A program made the translations under genes and the position numbers. The notes beneath the pieces were generated by a model that was not told the DNA's origin, did no database searches, and worked only from the letters and a program-made list of their open reading frames with translations. Positions 49,073 to 60,317 of a DNA stretch of 64,000 bases are shown here, in pieces (the first letter of the stretch is position 1; each line of letters starts with the position of its first letter). Source of the DNA: Rhabditoides inermis (Eukaryota > Nematoda > Chromadorea > Rhabditida > Rhabditidae); contig CAWZYM010000242.1 of NCBI GenBank assembly GCA_963966185.1, positions 352,001-416,000 of the forward strand, given 5' to 3'.

Positions 49073-50195
49073 CTTCGCCACCAGTAGGTCCGTTCATGTT
49101 AAGCGCTCTCTCCTCTTCTCTCACAGTCATCCTTCCTATGCGTCGTTCTTTTCTGCCCCGGCTCTGCTCCATTTCGGAAACATTTCTGGAAACAGAGCAT
49201 AGTCCGCTATCTATTTTCCCGCCAGTCTGGCGGGAAAACAGCGGAGACTGCGATGGCGAATGTGGGGTGTTCATCTAGTGGCGTTTATGAACGCACCATG
49301 TGCCACATCTGTCTCCCCCTCCCTCTCTTCCCTTTCCTCCACGTTCAATCGAGTTGTCGTGTAGACCTGTTCCGGCATTTGCGAATTCCTTCCGCTACTT
49401 CCACCACTCCGCTGTCTGCTTTTTCACTTCACTTTATGCCAATTTTATGTATGTTACAATCGTGAAAGTAATCAACGTGTTGATTTCTTACTGTCAAATG
49501 CGCCGTAGACATTCGCAAGTATCAGAGTATCCATTCACTCACATTGACAACCGCCTCTCTTCGATCTCGATTTCCCCCCCCCCCCTCTTTCTCCGCCCTC
49601 TCTGAGGAGAGAGAGAGAGAGAGTGAAGAGAGAGGGAAGAGAGCACAGATGCCGCTGACGATAGGGAGGGAGGAGCAGATAATCTAGATCGTATATTCTC
49701 TTTAGATACTCTTTCCGAATTCGACCGCCCGCTTTTCTAAAAAAATATATATGAAGAAACATTGCATTTCGTCGCTTTATCCCTTTGCGTAATTTCAGCG
49801 CATCATGATCTTTATATTTTCGAGAGTCTGCTTTGAATTTCGACGTTGTGTATAGTGCTCTAACTGCAGAAAAGAGTAATGGTTATTTATCCGTGCCCGT
49901 TTCCCCTACTCCTCTCTTTCTCCACTACCTGTCCATCTTGAGGCTTGTACAAATTGCGTCTACCCACAGTTACTATAATATTATCGTGGTTATTCTACGC
50001 ATCTCTGTCTATTATTGACACCTAATTTATGTTTAATGACTCGGCATCGCTTCGTATATTCGCTACAGTTTTGCAAACAGTTGCATAACATGTTCACATT
50101 AGTAAATGTAATGTCCTTCTATTTGCAGCCTTGCCTATTATTCGTACTACATATTCTTTCAGTGATGTACCTGTGAGATTATTGTTGACTGGAAA

Positions 50196-53100
50196 ATGGC
50201 TGCAAACTCTACGAATGAAGTATACGATGAAGACAACTGTCCGTACTCACCGCAAATATTCCTGGTGAGTTCTAGAGAATAAAAAAGGGGTATAGTTGAA
50301 ATCAAAGTCGACGCATTCGAAAAATTGACTTGTTCTCGAGAGGAAAGTCTACGTAAATACGAAGCTTCTTTTAGCTACTACTCTATCGAAAACATAAAAC
50401 AACGAAAACAGTGTGATAAAAGGGATGAGATGATACGAGGATTGGAAGAGATACGCCAGTATAGATGTGACTCTATGGATAAATAGCGGTCGGGTGTTAG
50501 CTGTGTTCTGTGGAAAAGCTATGTGCATTCCACGCTCCATCAATGAGAACACTCGTAAAACTCGAGCATTTTCCTGCTAGTTCAAAGTATAAAAACGGAG
50601 TACTCACACTCACGCAGTGGAACCACACAATCCATACATAAATTTGACCGGCCCTCTACGTCTACGTGTAAGGTGTAAGTACATGTTTCACCACTGAAAA
50701 AGCCATCAGATCTCATAGTTTCTAAGAATGAAAATGTATGTGTTAGGTGAACATATGAATGACTCGCATTCGCCATCGCAAGAAGTGCCGCTGCCACTAT
50801 GTATCACGGCTTATTCACGTTTTCATATTCAAAACGAATTCTTTGTAAGCTGCGTTGCACTTTCAATTCACATTTTTTCAAGATTTTACCTGAAAACATA
50901 TCACACAATATAAACTAATCGCATTGTTGAAAGCGGCTTACATAGTCGGGGTTGAATCGCAATACTTCCGCTGTGATCTGGCCGAGTCTACTTCCCTCTC
51001 ACATAATCCTTTGTCTGACGTCTGTCAAGACAAGTCGAGCTGTCTCCAATGAGACACATAAGTCACGTGAGCCTGCACGTTCGAAAGCTAAGCTCACGTT
51101 GCGCGCCCTCTGGACCCATGAACTTTCAACCCCAAAAAAATCTCATATAAGGGGGGGGGCGAGGGGAGCAGCAGACCGATGTTTGATTGACATCCGACAT
51201 GTATGCGGCAAATTAGAAAGTGTCATCACGCAGCGTCCAAAAAAAAAGATGACCGATAAAAACGCTGGACATCGAAATTCAACGGGTTGACAGAGATGTC
51301 AGCAGTCGCACGTAGCAGACATATCACATCCAAGACCATGCAAATGAACTTTCAATCATCGCATCACTTTCCAGCCATGGAAGATGGCGTTCGTGGGTGG
51401 TCTCGGATTCACTACTGCCATCGTCTCGATTCTACACAACATACTACTCTTCTACACATTCAACACCAGCAAGGTGCGTCTGTCTCTCTTTCTCTCTCTC
51501 TCTCTCTCTCTCCCTCCTTCCAGCCATAGCTCGCCTTGCAGCGCTTGCGACAACGCAACCTGGTGTATCTGATGTGGATCTCCCTCTGTGACATCTTCAT
51601 CTCCATCTCCTACATAGCCATCATGTGCGTGCAAGTATACATCGACTGGTTCGTCTCCCTGCCACTCTTCATTCTCTGGAACAAGTAAGTGTCGGAAGGA
51701 CTGCCCGCGGACAGAGTGTGTTGCAGATACCTCGTTCTGGCCTTCACAGTCTCTCACATCACTCTCTCCTCTTCTGGATATCTTCTCATGGCTGTCACCA
51801 TAGAAAGATACCTACAGACCACCGGCGATACGAGGTGAGACAAGAATATAGGTTATTTGCATGTTTGGATGTGCTGTTCAAAGTTTGAAGATTAGTTGTC
51901 ATCTACTGCATTAGTTGTTTGTATATATGTAGCTGCTGCCGTCGACCGATTGTGAATGCATCTGTCGTTCTTCGCCTACCCTGCGTGAAAGCACTTCCCT
52001 CTTCTTGTTGTCATATCACTGGATCACGTATCGTGATCCCGTCTGCGAGTGCATGTTGTGGTGTGCCCACCTGATTAGCCAGGTGTAGGTAACCGTATCC
52101 ACGCATGCCCTGTCTCTCTGCCCTTTCACCTCGTCTGACTAGGCCGCCGCCGTTTCCTCCATGGCTCATTCCACTCATGCATCGCAAAAACGAGGAGCGC
52201 AAGAAAGCGAATGCGAAAGAATACGAAAGAGAATGCGAACGCGCCAGGAGGTCCTTTGTCCATTATCAATGCACACTCCTCTACTCCCTCTCCTTCCATT
52301 CCGTCGTCACTCCATGATGCTTCCTAGCAACATAGTACATTGAATCTGAGAGTCCGCCCCGATCATCCTTGAACGCGTCGCTACTATTCCCAACACACAC
52401 CAGTCTCTTTTTCTCACGAATCTGTTCTTATCCCACAAGTGCATGCTACTGAAACTAAAACTCGAATTAATCTCACCACGTCTAACCACACTAAACCGTA
52501 TGATAAAATCGGGGAAGATGATGATAATGAAATTGAGTGATAGGCATTATCCGGAACGGCTAATCGAATAATCACCCAACGCATACGACATAATAGTTTC
52601 CGCTCGTTGGAATCGTCTATGTTCATTGCGAATTGCGATGAAGCTGTGTAGTCGGGGCATTGGGGAAATTCTATTGGCACGGCGCGCGGCGTCCTTCTCT
52701 TTACTTTAAGAGATGCACTTACCCAGATCACATCGCAGTTACGAAGCACAAGGACAAGACGCTTGAATCAAGCACACTTGAATTATGGGCTACTACTTAT
52801 ACAAACTTGCAAGTTACGTAGAAAACGGGATATGCAAACGTGCCGAAACATGCCATTGTATAACACAAATGCTTTTTCAGAGCAACTCGCTTATTCAAGT
52901 TCCTCTCCAGTCACAGAGGCCTCGTTGTCCTCTTCTGCTTTTTCTCCGGAATCGTCATCCGAGGCAGTGTCTTTCTTGAGATTCAGGTGTGCTTTCATTA
53001 CATGCTACATCATTTCAATAGCGGATAATTTTCTATTGGCATAGAGTACTGTCATCGCATCACTGACTGTTTGTGTACTGTGAGCACCGCGTAGTGTAGT

Positions 53101-55611
53101 GGTTGGCGATGTCCGCTATACTCGGTGGGTCGGTTCGATCCCCCTCCCGGGCGCTTGACCGTACCAAGGTGATAAATTGGTAGCAGTCTGCTGCGAAGGT
53201 AACCCGCAGGGTAGGCCACCCACGGGCGCATTATTGCGAAAATAGGCCAGATACCGTCGTTGGAAAATCGTTGGGCTATGGTGTAGTGCCATGGTCCTCC
53301 TTCGACCCCCTCCGCAGAGTGAATCTCTTGAATCGGGGGGACACCTTTACCTTTTATAGAGTACTGTAATCCTAGACTCACTATCCAGATCCACGTTACA
53401 CATTCTGTGATCTTAGTGAATGTGTTTGTGTATGATTTAAAAAGAAGAAAACAAGAAAAACATTCGCAATCTATTGAAATAGTGTATCTTCACAAAAAAC
53501 ACACAATCATACGCAGACAGACGGAGCCTCAAACACACACCATAGTGCTACAATTAGCGACAAAACGATAGGATGAAAGCACCACACTTCCAAACAACAG
53601 AGGTTAACTTGGACTATTTGAGATTGTGGTTGATCCGGAGTGCGAGGGATTCGCATCCATGTGGGCGACCATCTCTCCCCTCACCGACTCCCCGCTATTC
53701 GATACCATATGGAAGTTCTGGATAAGAAAGATATTCTCCGTGTTCCTGCCATTCATAGGTGAGTCTATCGGGTTCAATTTCGCCGAAATTAATAGGGGCT
53801 CTCTGTTCTGGCGATTCTCCCTCCCTTTCTTGTTTTTTTTGTGCCCTGCTGCGAGGGTGTAATTGCGAGAATGGACATGTAGATGAAATGAGGAGGGTGG
53901 ATTGGGGGAACAGATGGACATGCATCATACACCCGTCCAAGTGCACTCAAGAAACGCAGGCTAACAAATGACAGGGGACTTTTTACTGCGAACCAGGAAC
54001 CAAGTCACATATCGTGATCAATTCACTCAGTCTGTAGCAACCTTCTTATAACTGCCAGTGAGCACGAAAATATGTGGCAGTCTGACTAAATGCTTTCAGT
54101 TCTCGCATACTTCAATGTGGCTATCGTTCGGAATGTGCGACGAACGGACAGGGACCAGACAGTGAAGACCCTCATCTTATACGTCACTGTCGGAAACAGG
54201 TGAGGTCAATTCAACATGTGTAAATGCTCTGTCTGGAGTATATCTGTCCATAGAACAGTGGGTGTTCTGGCCTCTCGGAATGCATATTCATCTCTCATCT
54301 TCTACCAGACACGCGCTTTGTTTGCCTACTCATCGGCTGTTTTCACTCGCTTCTTTCCGCACATATCAAGTATCAGCGAAATAATACACCACAATAATGC
54401 ATTCACTGTCAACACGTCTTTCGTGTTCTGGGTCTGAAAGCAATACGACCGCAAATTAATGTCTCTCTCTCTCCACCCATAAAAGGGCGTACGATTGAAC
54501 TCAACGCATCTCGCCGAAAAAAATCTCATTCGGCTTCGGAACGTCCTCTAAAAATGAGACAAAAACCGCAAATTGCCAAACAGCCTGCACTTCCACTTCC
54601 CAAACTCGGTTCAGTGTTCATAAAAAGTTTTGAGTATCCCCACTCAATACAGAGGGTCTGAGATTAGACAAAAGTCGCAACACGAAAATAGGAAAGGGCG
54701 ATGGAAACATTTGGCATGCTCCAGGGGCGACACTGGCAGGCTGCGATCCCGTCTGCGCACGGTGACCCGGATGCTAGTGATGGTCATCTCCTGCTATCTC
54801 TGCGCCAACATACTCGACGTGCTCATCGCTGCGTGGGAGAACATCGACCCGGAGTCACTCCAGGTAGAGATCGAGATAGATAGGGGAGGGGCTGATCCAG
54901 ATGGTCTAACTTCAGTCGAACCAGATCGTGTACACTGTGTCCTCGGATATCTCATCCTTTCTTCCCATTCTCGCATGCGCCCTTCGTCTACCGATCTACA
55001 TAGCAAACGACCATCAAATAAGACAGGAGGTGAATTCTGCAGCACTTTGCCTCGCTCTCTACACTGTCATAATTCACTTAAAAACGGTTTTTCTTCTTTC
55101 CAACATTTATCCTCTCTAATCTCTCACACATAACGCGCTTCGATTCAGCGTTGATGGGTGCTTAGAAAAAACCGAATAGAGCCCATATGCCACAGTGACA
55201 GCAAATCGAAAAATAATGATGCGACTAACTCAAGGGACTGATACTAACACTGTCATACACACGGCTGGTGGACACAATAGGTTGTTGCAGATCCGCATAT
55301 CTCTGTACACGGTGCTGCTCAAGTGTTGTGGGTGCTGTCGGTGCATTGCGGAGGGGGCTCGAACGAGGAAGAAGCTGGAGACTGTCATCTCGGACAGACT
55401 GGTGCACACGCAGACTGTCCGCGAGAGCACGCATCCCGACAGCCGGCATCCGGACCACGCCTTCAACTGCGCCAACCACGGCATGGGACGGTGAGTGCTC
55501 GCTAACTGAGTACACATGGCTGATGCGCATCGTTTCAGTCTCATAATGGCGCGAGCCACGCTCATCGACCAAAACGGAAAAGAGACCAATGAACCCGTCA
55601 CCTACTTGTAA
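50196..55611 (+). CDS. class A (rhodopsin-like) G-protein-coupled receptor
   Basis: Eleven exons join in phase to about 410 residues. Exon 1 (50196-50264) starts MAANSTNEVYDEDNCPYSPQ, a short extracellular N-terminus with an N-glycosylation site. Seven helices follow: VGGLGFTTAIVSILHNILLF (TM1), LVYLMWISLCDIFISISYIA (TM2), LLMAVTIERY (TM3 with the ERY motif), GLVVLFCFFSGIVIRGSVFL (TM4, exon 52917-52986), IFSVFLPFI/VLAYFNVAIV (TM5), TRMLVMVISCYLCANILDVL (TM6) and SDISSFLPILACALRLPIYI (TM7). TM7 has LRLPIY where most class A receptors have NPxxY. A cysteine cluster (LLKCCGCCRC) after TM7 may be palmitoylated. The pattern resembles nematode neuropeptide-type receptors; no ligand can be named. 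TAA at 55609. A SINE sits in the intron before the ECL2/TM5 exon. Confidence 0.86.
53041..53367 (+). mobile_element. tRNA-derived SINE with 12-base target-site duplication
   Basis: The tRNA-like head at about 53088-53150 has GCGTAGTGTAGTGGTTGGCG (A box) and GGTTCGATCCC (B box), followed by an unrelated body and the tail GGGGGGACACCTTTACCTTT. The sequence ATAGAGTACTGT occurs directly before (53041-53052) and after (53356-53367) it, as expected of retrotransposed insertion. It lies in a receptor-gene intron and differs from the SINE family in nog-1. Confidence 0.85.
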
Positions 55612-55854
55612 TCACACACGATATCGTTGTTTTCGAGGCGTCTAGTCAGATCTCAGGGATACGTATATGTACAGTGTGTAATGTTATGTGTGCTCAGCGT
55701 TTGTTAGTTGTGAACAGAATAATAAATGCATGTTTTGAAACTATTTTGGATGACGCAGTGTTTCGAAACATTGGTATGTGTGAAAGTGTCTCAATGGAGC
55801 GACAGAGGCGATTGAATATCAATTGTCGCATTCCATGTTGCGGCATATCGATCC

Positions 55855-57097
55855 ATGACAGATCAAGACATATCGCTTCTGAATCTTTTCGTGAGTTATA
55901 TTACTGTTCTGTTAGTGATTGGTGAAGAAAGGATTTTAGTTCACAGTGTCTGGGTTCGTCTTATCGCTACACATCACTGTCTCTATAAGTAAAACGCCAT
56001 CACTGCTGAATGCCTTTGGAAGACTGCTCTCAAACCTGCTCTTCATTCACATTCTTTATGATATTGTAATCTTCGTTGCAGTCGCTATTCAATTGATAGA
56101 TCTTGAAAGGTATTCTCGCTGTTCTTTCGTTTTCAGATTCTATTATATTCAGGAAAGAGCGCATATTGCAATTCGTACAACTAGCATTGAGAAGCGGAGC
56201 TAATCTCGCGATATGGATACAGCTACTTATGTCACTGAATAGACTGTGCTCGGCTGTCAGTCTCAAACTGCACGATTCAGTCTTCTACGAGAAGTGGATG
56301 ATGCTAATGATAGCATCCGTCTATGTTCTTGAGATCATTCTGGGTTTCGGTGTATACGTCTATGGTGAGAGAAGAAACCAATTCAATTTAGAAGAAGAAA
56401 ACAGAGAAGATAATAGATCTCATCTTACAGAAAATACGGAATGCGTGGATAAAGCGAATACGGTGTGCAAGCTGACGGGGACCGTCAAAGAACACCGCAC
56501 ATTCTTCACACACTCTGTTTCGGTAGTTATTCTACTCATCTCACTGGTTATATTCTGCTGCAACCATCTATCTTCTGGTAAGACGGTCAATAAATCAAGG
56601 TTGCAATGGGAACTGAAATACCATGTATTGGTATGTTTCGAATCCTCAATAGCGAGCATCGAAGACAATAATGTTTCAGGCGGCCATAATAATTTTAATA
56701 TCTACATACAACGTTTCACAGGAATACTTTTCAAAGACCGACAAGTTCGCAAAATGGTCTTTGACGTTCTTCATACAGACGTGGGAATATCGATACTTAC
56801 AAGAATATCCGCTACCGCTAACTTGAATTTTTAGAATGTGTATTGCATTCTCGAACAAGCAACTTCTACGCGCGATGCTCTTCCATAGTCCGGGTGGGTA
56901 AATATGATATTGAAAAAATACTTGCTATAGCATGTGCTGCGCAAGTTCCGCCTCCATCCGAGACATGCAGTGAACTCTCCTGGGCTCCCTCTCTCACAGC
57001 CTCCTCAGCCAATTCCACCAAGACGGACAAGGACAACGGAACGATCAAGTTCGTCATACCCAGGCGATACCTGCGGTCTACTGAAGACGACATGTAA
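55855..57097 (+). CDS. seven-helix chemoreceptor-type receptor (Srx/Srsx-like)
   Basis: Seven exons join in phase: 55855-55890, 55940-56109, 56153-56364, 56431-56630, 56680-56780, 56835-56893 and 56931-57097. The start reads MTDQDISLLNLF then FTVSGFVLSLHITVSISKTP (TM1), followed by LLNAFGRLLSNLLFIHILYD (TM2). TM3 ends LMSLNRLCSAVSLKLHDSVF, with Asn-Arg where most receptors have Asp/Glu-Arg-Tyr, as in nematode Srx/Srsx chemoreceptors. Later helices include LMIASVYVLEIILGFGVYVY, VVILLISLVIFCC and HVLAAIIILISTYNV. The tail ends IPRRYLRSTEDDM. The gene starts 243 bases after the class A receptor stop, on the same strand. A 54-base intron at 56781-56834 is needed to skip an in-frame TGA; without it the gene would be broken. 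Confidence 0.72.
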
Positions 57098-57209
57098 ACT
57101 ACATTCTTGGATAAAATTTAATTTTCACAACACAATCAATTACCCAACAACCAACAACGAATACTCACAAGAAATTGAAAACCTAACGACATAGAAATTG
57201 CGACTCTGG

Positions 57210-59713
57210 TCACACGCGATACAGGCGGTTGGCGCGGACGTCGGCCCCGCGGCGGCGGGACGCGGCCCTTTGCTGCTCGAGCAGCACCCCCGCCACCCAC
57301 TGCGAGATGCCACACGCATCCGCCCCCCGCTCCACGTACGCGAACCCACCCTCGCCCCACCCCACCCACGAGTTGCGCACCACCCACACCGGCTGAAAGC
57401 CGCACGTTACCCAGTGTAATATGGCTGTGCACGTACCTTGTCGTATTTGGTGCCATAGCCGACGAGAATCACAGAGTGCATCGATGCCGGCTCGCCCTCC
57501 CATCTGAACAAATACAGTAGATTCACTGAATCATATCGACGTTTGCTAAATTGATATTTTTGAAAGTGAATAGTAAAGACACTACTCATGTTCAAAATCA
57601 GGAAAAGTACAGAGAAAAGTTGTTTTGTGGCATTCTATAGCGCGAAGTAAATCAGTATAAACGAGAGGGTGCATACGACAACGATCAAAGAGACACAATC
57701 TCAATTGCCAACCGTTTTGTTCTCTCACCTCTTACTGGTCACCTTGCACGCAGCGGCAGTGATCACGCCCTCGCGATAACCAAACAACCACGGAGGGAAC
57801 CGCATCACTGACAAGAACATTAATAACAACTTCAATCAATCGATCAATCAATCCAATCATAACCTACCGGCTGTTATTGGCCCGTAGCTGTACAGCCAAT
57901 CGGCGATCACCTCCTCGTTCGTATCCAACAGCACCGAGTCATTGATGGTAAACTGCGAGACAAAATAAAACAACATTAACACTGGCACAATTCTGCTCCT
58001 CACCCTGTGTATCTGCTCGTAGTCACACTTCCTGCTCTCCTCCGGCCGACGGCGGTTCCAGTACTGGTAGTCATGGTCTAGCGGTAAACCACGACGCTCC
58101 ACGTACCTGCAGTGATTGTCATGGAATATGGAAATTGATAATCTTACTTGAGAGCTGCGAGCGCGTCCCCTCCCTCGCAGCCGCGATTCGCCACGTCACA
58201 GTCGATCAGCTCCTGCAATAGGTACACTTACACATACAGGTGCGGTCCGACGGTCCGATGTTTCGAAGGTGGCTGCATGGCTTTTCGAAAGAGTATTTGG
58301 GAGTATTTTGACCGATTTCAATTTTACAGACAGGTGAACCCTAAGATGTCACGTGAAGCTGACCTGAATGGAGAGGCGCCACCGGTGCCTGACGTGGTCG
58401 GGCCGCCAGATGAGGTAGGCGGACTCGACGGCGCCCGCCGCCGCGACCGCCCAGCCAGACACACACCCGCCCGGGTCTGCACACATCACACCTCATCGCC
58501 CCGCCGCCGCCCACTCACGTTGACTGCGTATGGAGGTGACCACCCCGCCCGCGTCCCGCCAATCGAACTCGGCCGGCCGGGTGCGGCGCAGCCTGCAAGT
58601 GGGTGGTCGAGTCAATCAAGCAAACGAATACTTATACTTACTTGATGGTGGTTCGCGGTCGCAGCCGGCCCTTAAGCGCCGCGTCCCGATTGCGCAGCGC
58701 CATCTCAACAGGAATCGCCATCTCAAATAGAGATAATCAATATAGGCAGTCATCGGGAACAGCGCACATGTGCCATCTCGGAAGCAGTCCAGTCGCTGAA
58801 CTGGTTTATGCCGAAATCAGCGTCCGGATGCTCTCTCCTAAAATAAGAAACTTTAAGATATAATTCTGAAAATATAAATGAAACACAATGTTGACCTGAA
58901 CTGATCGAACGCCTCGACGTTGAGTCTGAAGATCTCGCGGCGGCGGGCCGTATCCTCCTCCGACGTCACAGAGAGAGGGTATCTCAACACATAGTACACA
59001 TATAGAAACAGATAATACACTATTTTACAATTCTCGAAAGTGGGTGTAGCGCTCGTCAATCGAGGCGTTGGGGCGAAGACGAGCCATCTCAAGAGGAGTC
59101 GGAGGGATCATCGAGGACTGCAATCGCATGGACTATCAATCAATGTCTACCATTGAGTACATATCCAAAACACAGCAACCAGAACAACGTTCACCTCCTT
59201 CTGAATGAGCATGAGCAGCAGTGTGACGAGAATGCAGGAAAGAAGGGCGACGAACGCCCACGGCAGGACACACGACAGCATGTAGTGCACACGGCTGAAT
59301 CAAGTGAAATCACGTTATCGAGACATGTTACCTCATAGTGAGTACAGTGGCGGTGGGGGTGGTGGGGACTGGGGTGGGGGCGATGACGCGCCGACCGCGC
59401 CTCGGAGTGCGCAGGATAGAGCTCTGCCACAGAGTCGACGCCGGCTGATAGTGCGCACTGCAACCTGCTCATTCGAGAGACAGACAAAGGGACAGTCTAA
59501 CCGGATAGGAAGGGGCGGTCGCTCGAGAGAGCCGTAGTAGCCGGGTGACGGTCTGAACTCGACGGGAATCATACAACACGGCAACGCTTACGCCTCGTAG
59601 TTGGGTGGGGTGTTGTGATGGGAGGTGGATTGGGAGGCGGCCGTGCCCGAATACGACGGCGACGAGCGCGTGTGACGCGACGGCACCGTGCGCGGCACAC
59701 GCCCCATCGACAT
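57210..59713 (-). CDS. membrane-anchored papain-family protein, catalytic Cys replaced by Gly
   Basis: Minus-strand gene of about thirteen exons. The start MSMGRVPRTVPSRHTRSSPS opens a Ser/Pro/His-rich cytoplasmic N-terminus. One helix, MLSCVLPWAFVALLSCILVT, makes it a type II membrane protein. An I29-type prodomain follows (EEDTARRREIFRLNVEAFDQ, FGINQFSDWTASEM). The peptidase C1A domain reads PAEFDWRDAGGVVTSIRSQ, then GGCVSGWAVAAAGAVESAYL: papain has CGSCWAF here, so the catalytic cysteine is glycine. The catalytic histidine (MHSVILVGYG) and asparagine (RNSWVGWGEGG) are kept, as are the disulphide part ELIDCDVANRGCEGGD and the S2-pocket region. The stop is at 57210. Expect a pseudoenzyme that binds but does not cut, facing the cell exterior or a vesicle lumen. 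Confidence 0.9.
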
Positions 59714-60317
59714 CTACAGACATTCATATAAACAAAACAGAAAAAACAGACTAAGAAATAAACAACAAAAAAAACTTACTATAAGATTAGGAAGTGAGGC
59801 GAGGCGAGAGCTGTTTGTTTGCGTCGCCCAGTCTATGTAAAATAAAGTAGATCAGTTTAACATCCTGAATGAAATGTACATTACGTTACACTAATAAAAA
59901 ATAACAATTATAAAATAAACTCGAATGCAAATTTCTCAATACAATACGATTTTGGCTTCGAAAACACAGAGCGCAGACAACCAGACACTTACACAGTGTT
60001 AGACACGCAGAGGAAGTTGACGTTTCAATCAGACTAGTTTTGAGTGATAGACATTTATCTCTAATCGAAATAATGTGAGAAACAGAAGCAAAACATATGA
60101 TAATAACAACAGCACAAATACGAATCGGTCACCGGAAGAATCAATGGATGGGTAAAGATGAGTGAGATACCGCGCGGCGCAAAGAGAAGTGTTTTATACC
60201 GGATTCCATAGGACAAGGACAGGGGACGGGACGGTGCGGACAGAGGACGGTGCATGTGAGCAGGACAAAAGTGACATCGGTGCATAAGAACGTAATAGGT
60301 GTGAAATAGATATGTAG
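59714..60317. other. 5' flank of the protease-like gene and LINE 3' tail
   Basis: The first part (59714-60000) is AT-rich upstream DNA of the protease-like gene with no clear TATA. From about 60317 back toward 60060, read on the minus strand, the sequence follows the LINE stop codon and is probably its 3' untranslated tail; its exact end cannot be fixed. Confidence 0.4.

Larger units (their letters stand above)
45969..50195. other. long gene-poor stretch upstream of the receptor gene
   Basis: Over 4 kb without an exon chain I can support. It contains CT/GA tracts (about 46366-46443, 46956-46992, 47461-47511, 49029-49071), many pyrimidine-rich blocks, and a perfect inverted E2F-like pair at 49215-49239. 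A 187-codon open frame at 48524-49087 is serine/cysteine-rich without recognisable structure; I do not call it a gene. Confidence 0.45.

Noticed and set aside
51950..52085. A plus-strand segment first considered as TM4 of the class A receptor
   Set aside because: It meets a stop or lacks a hydrophobic helix in the needed phase. The exon at 52917-52986 gives a perfect TM4 in the right phase.
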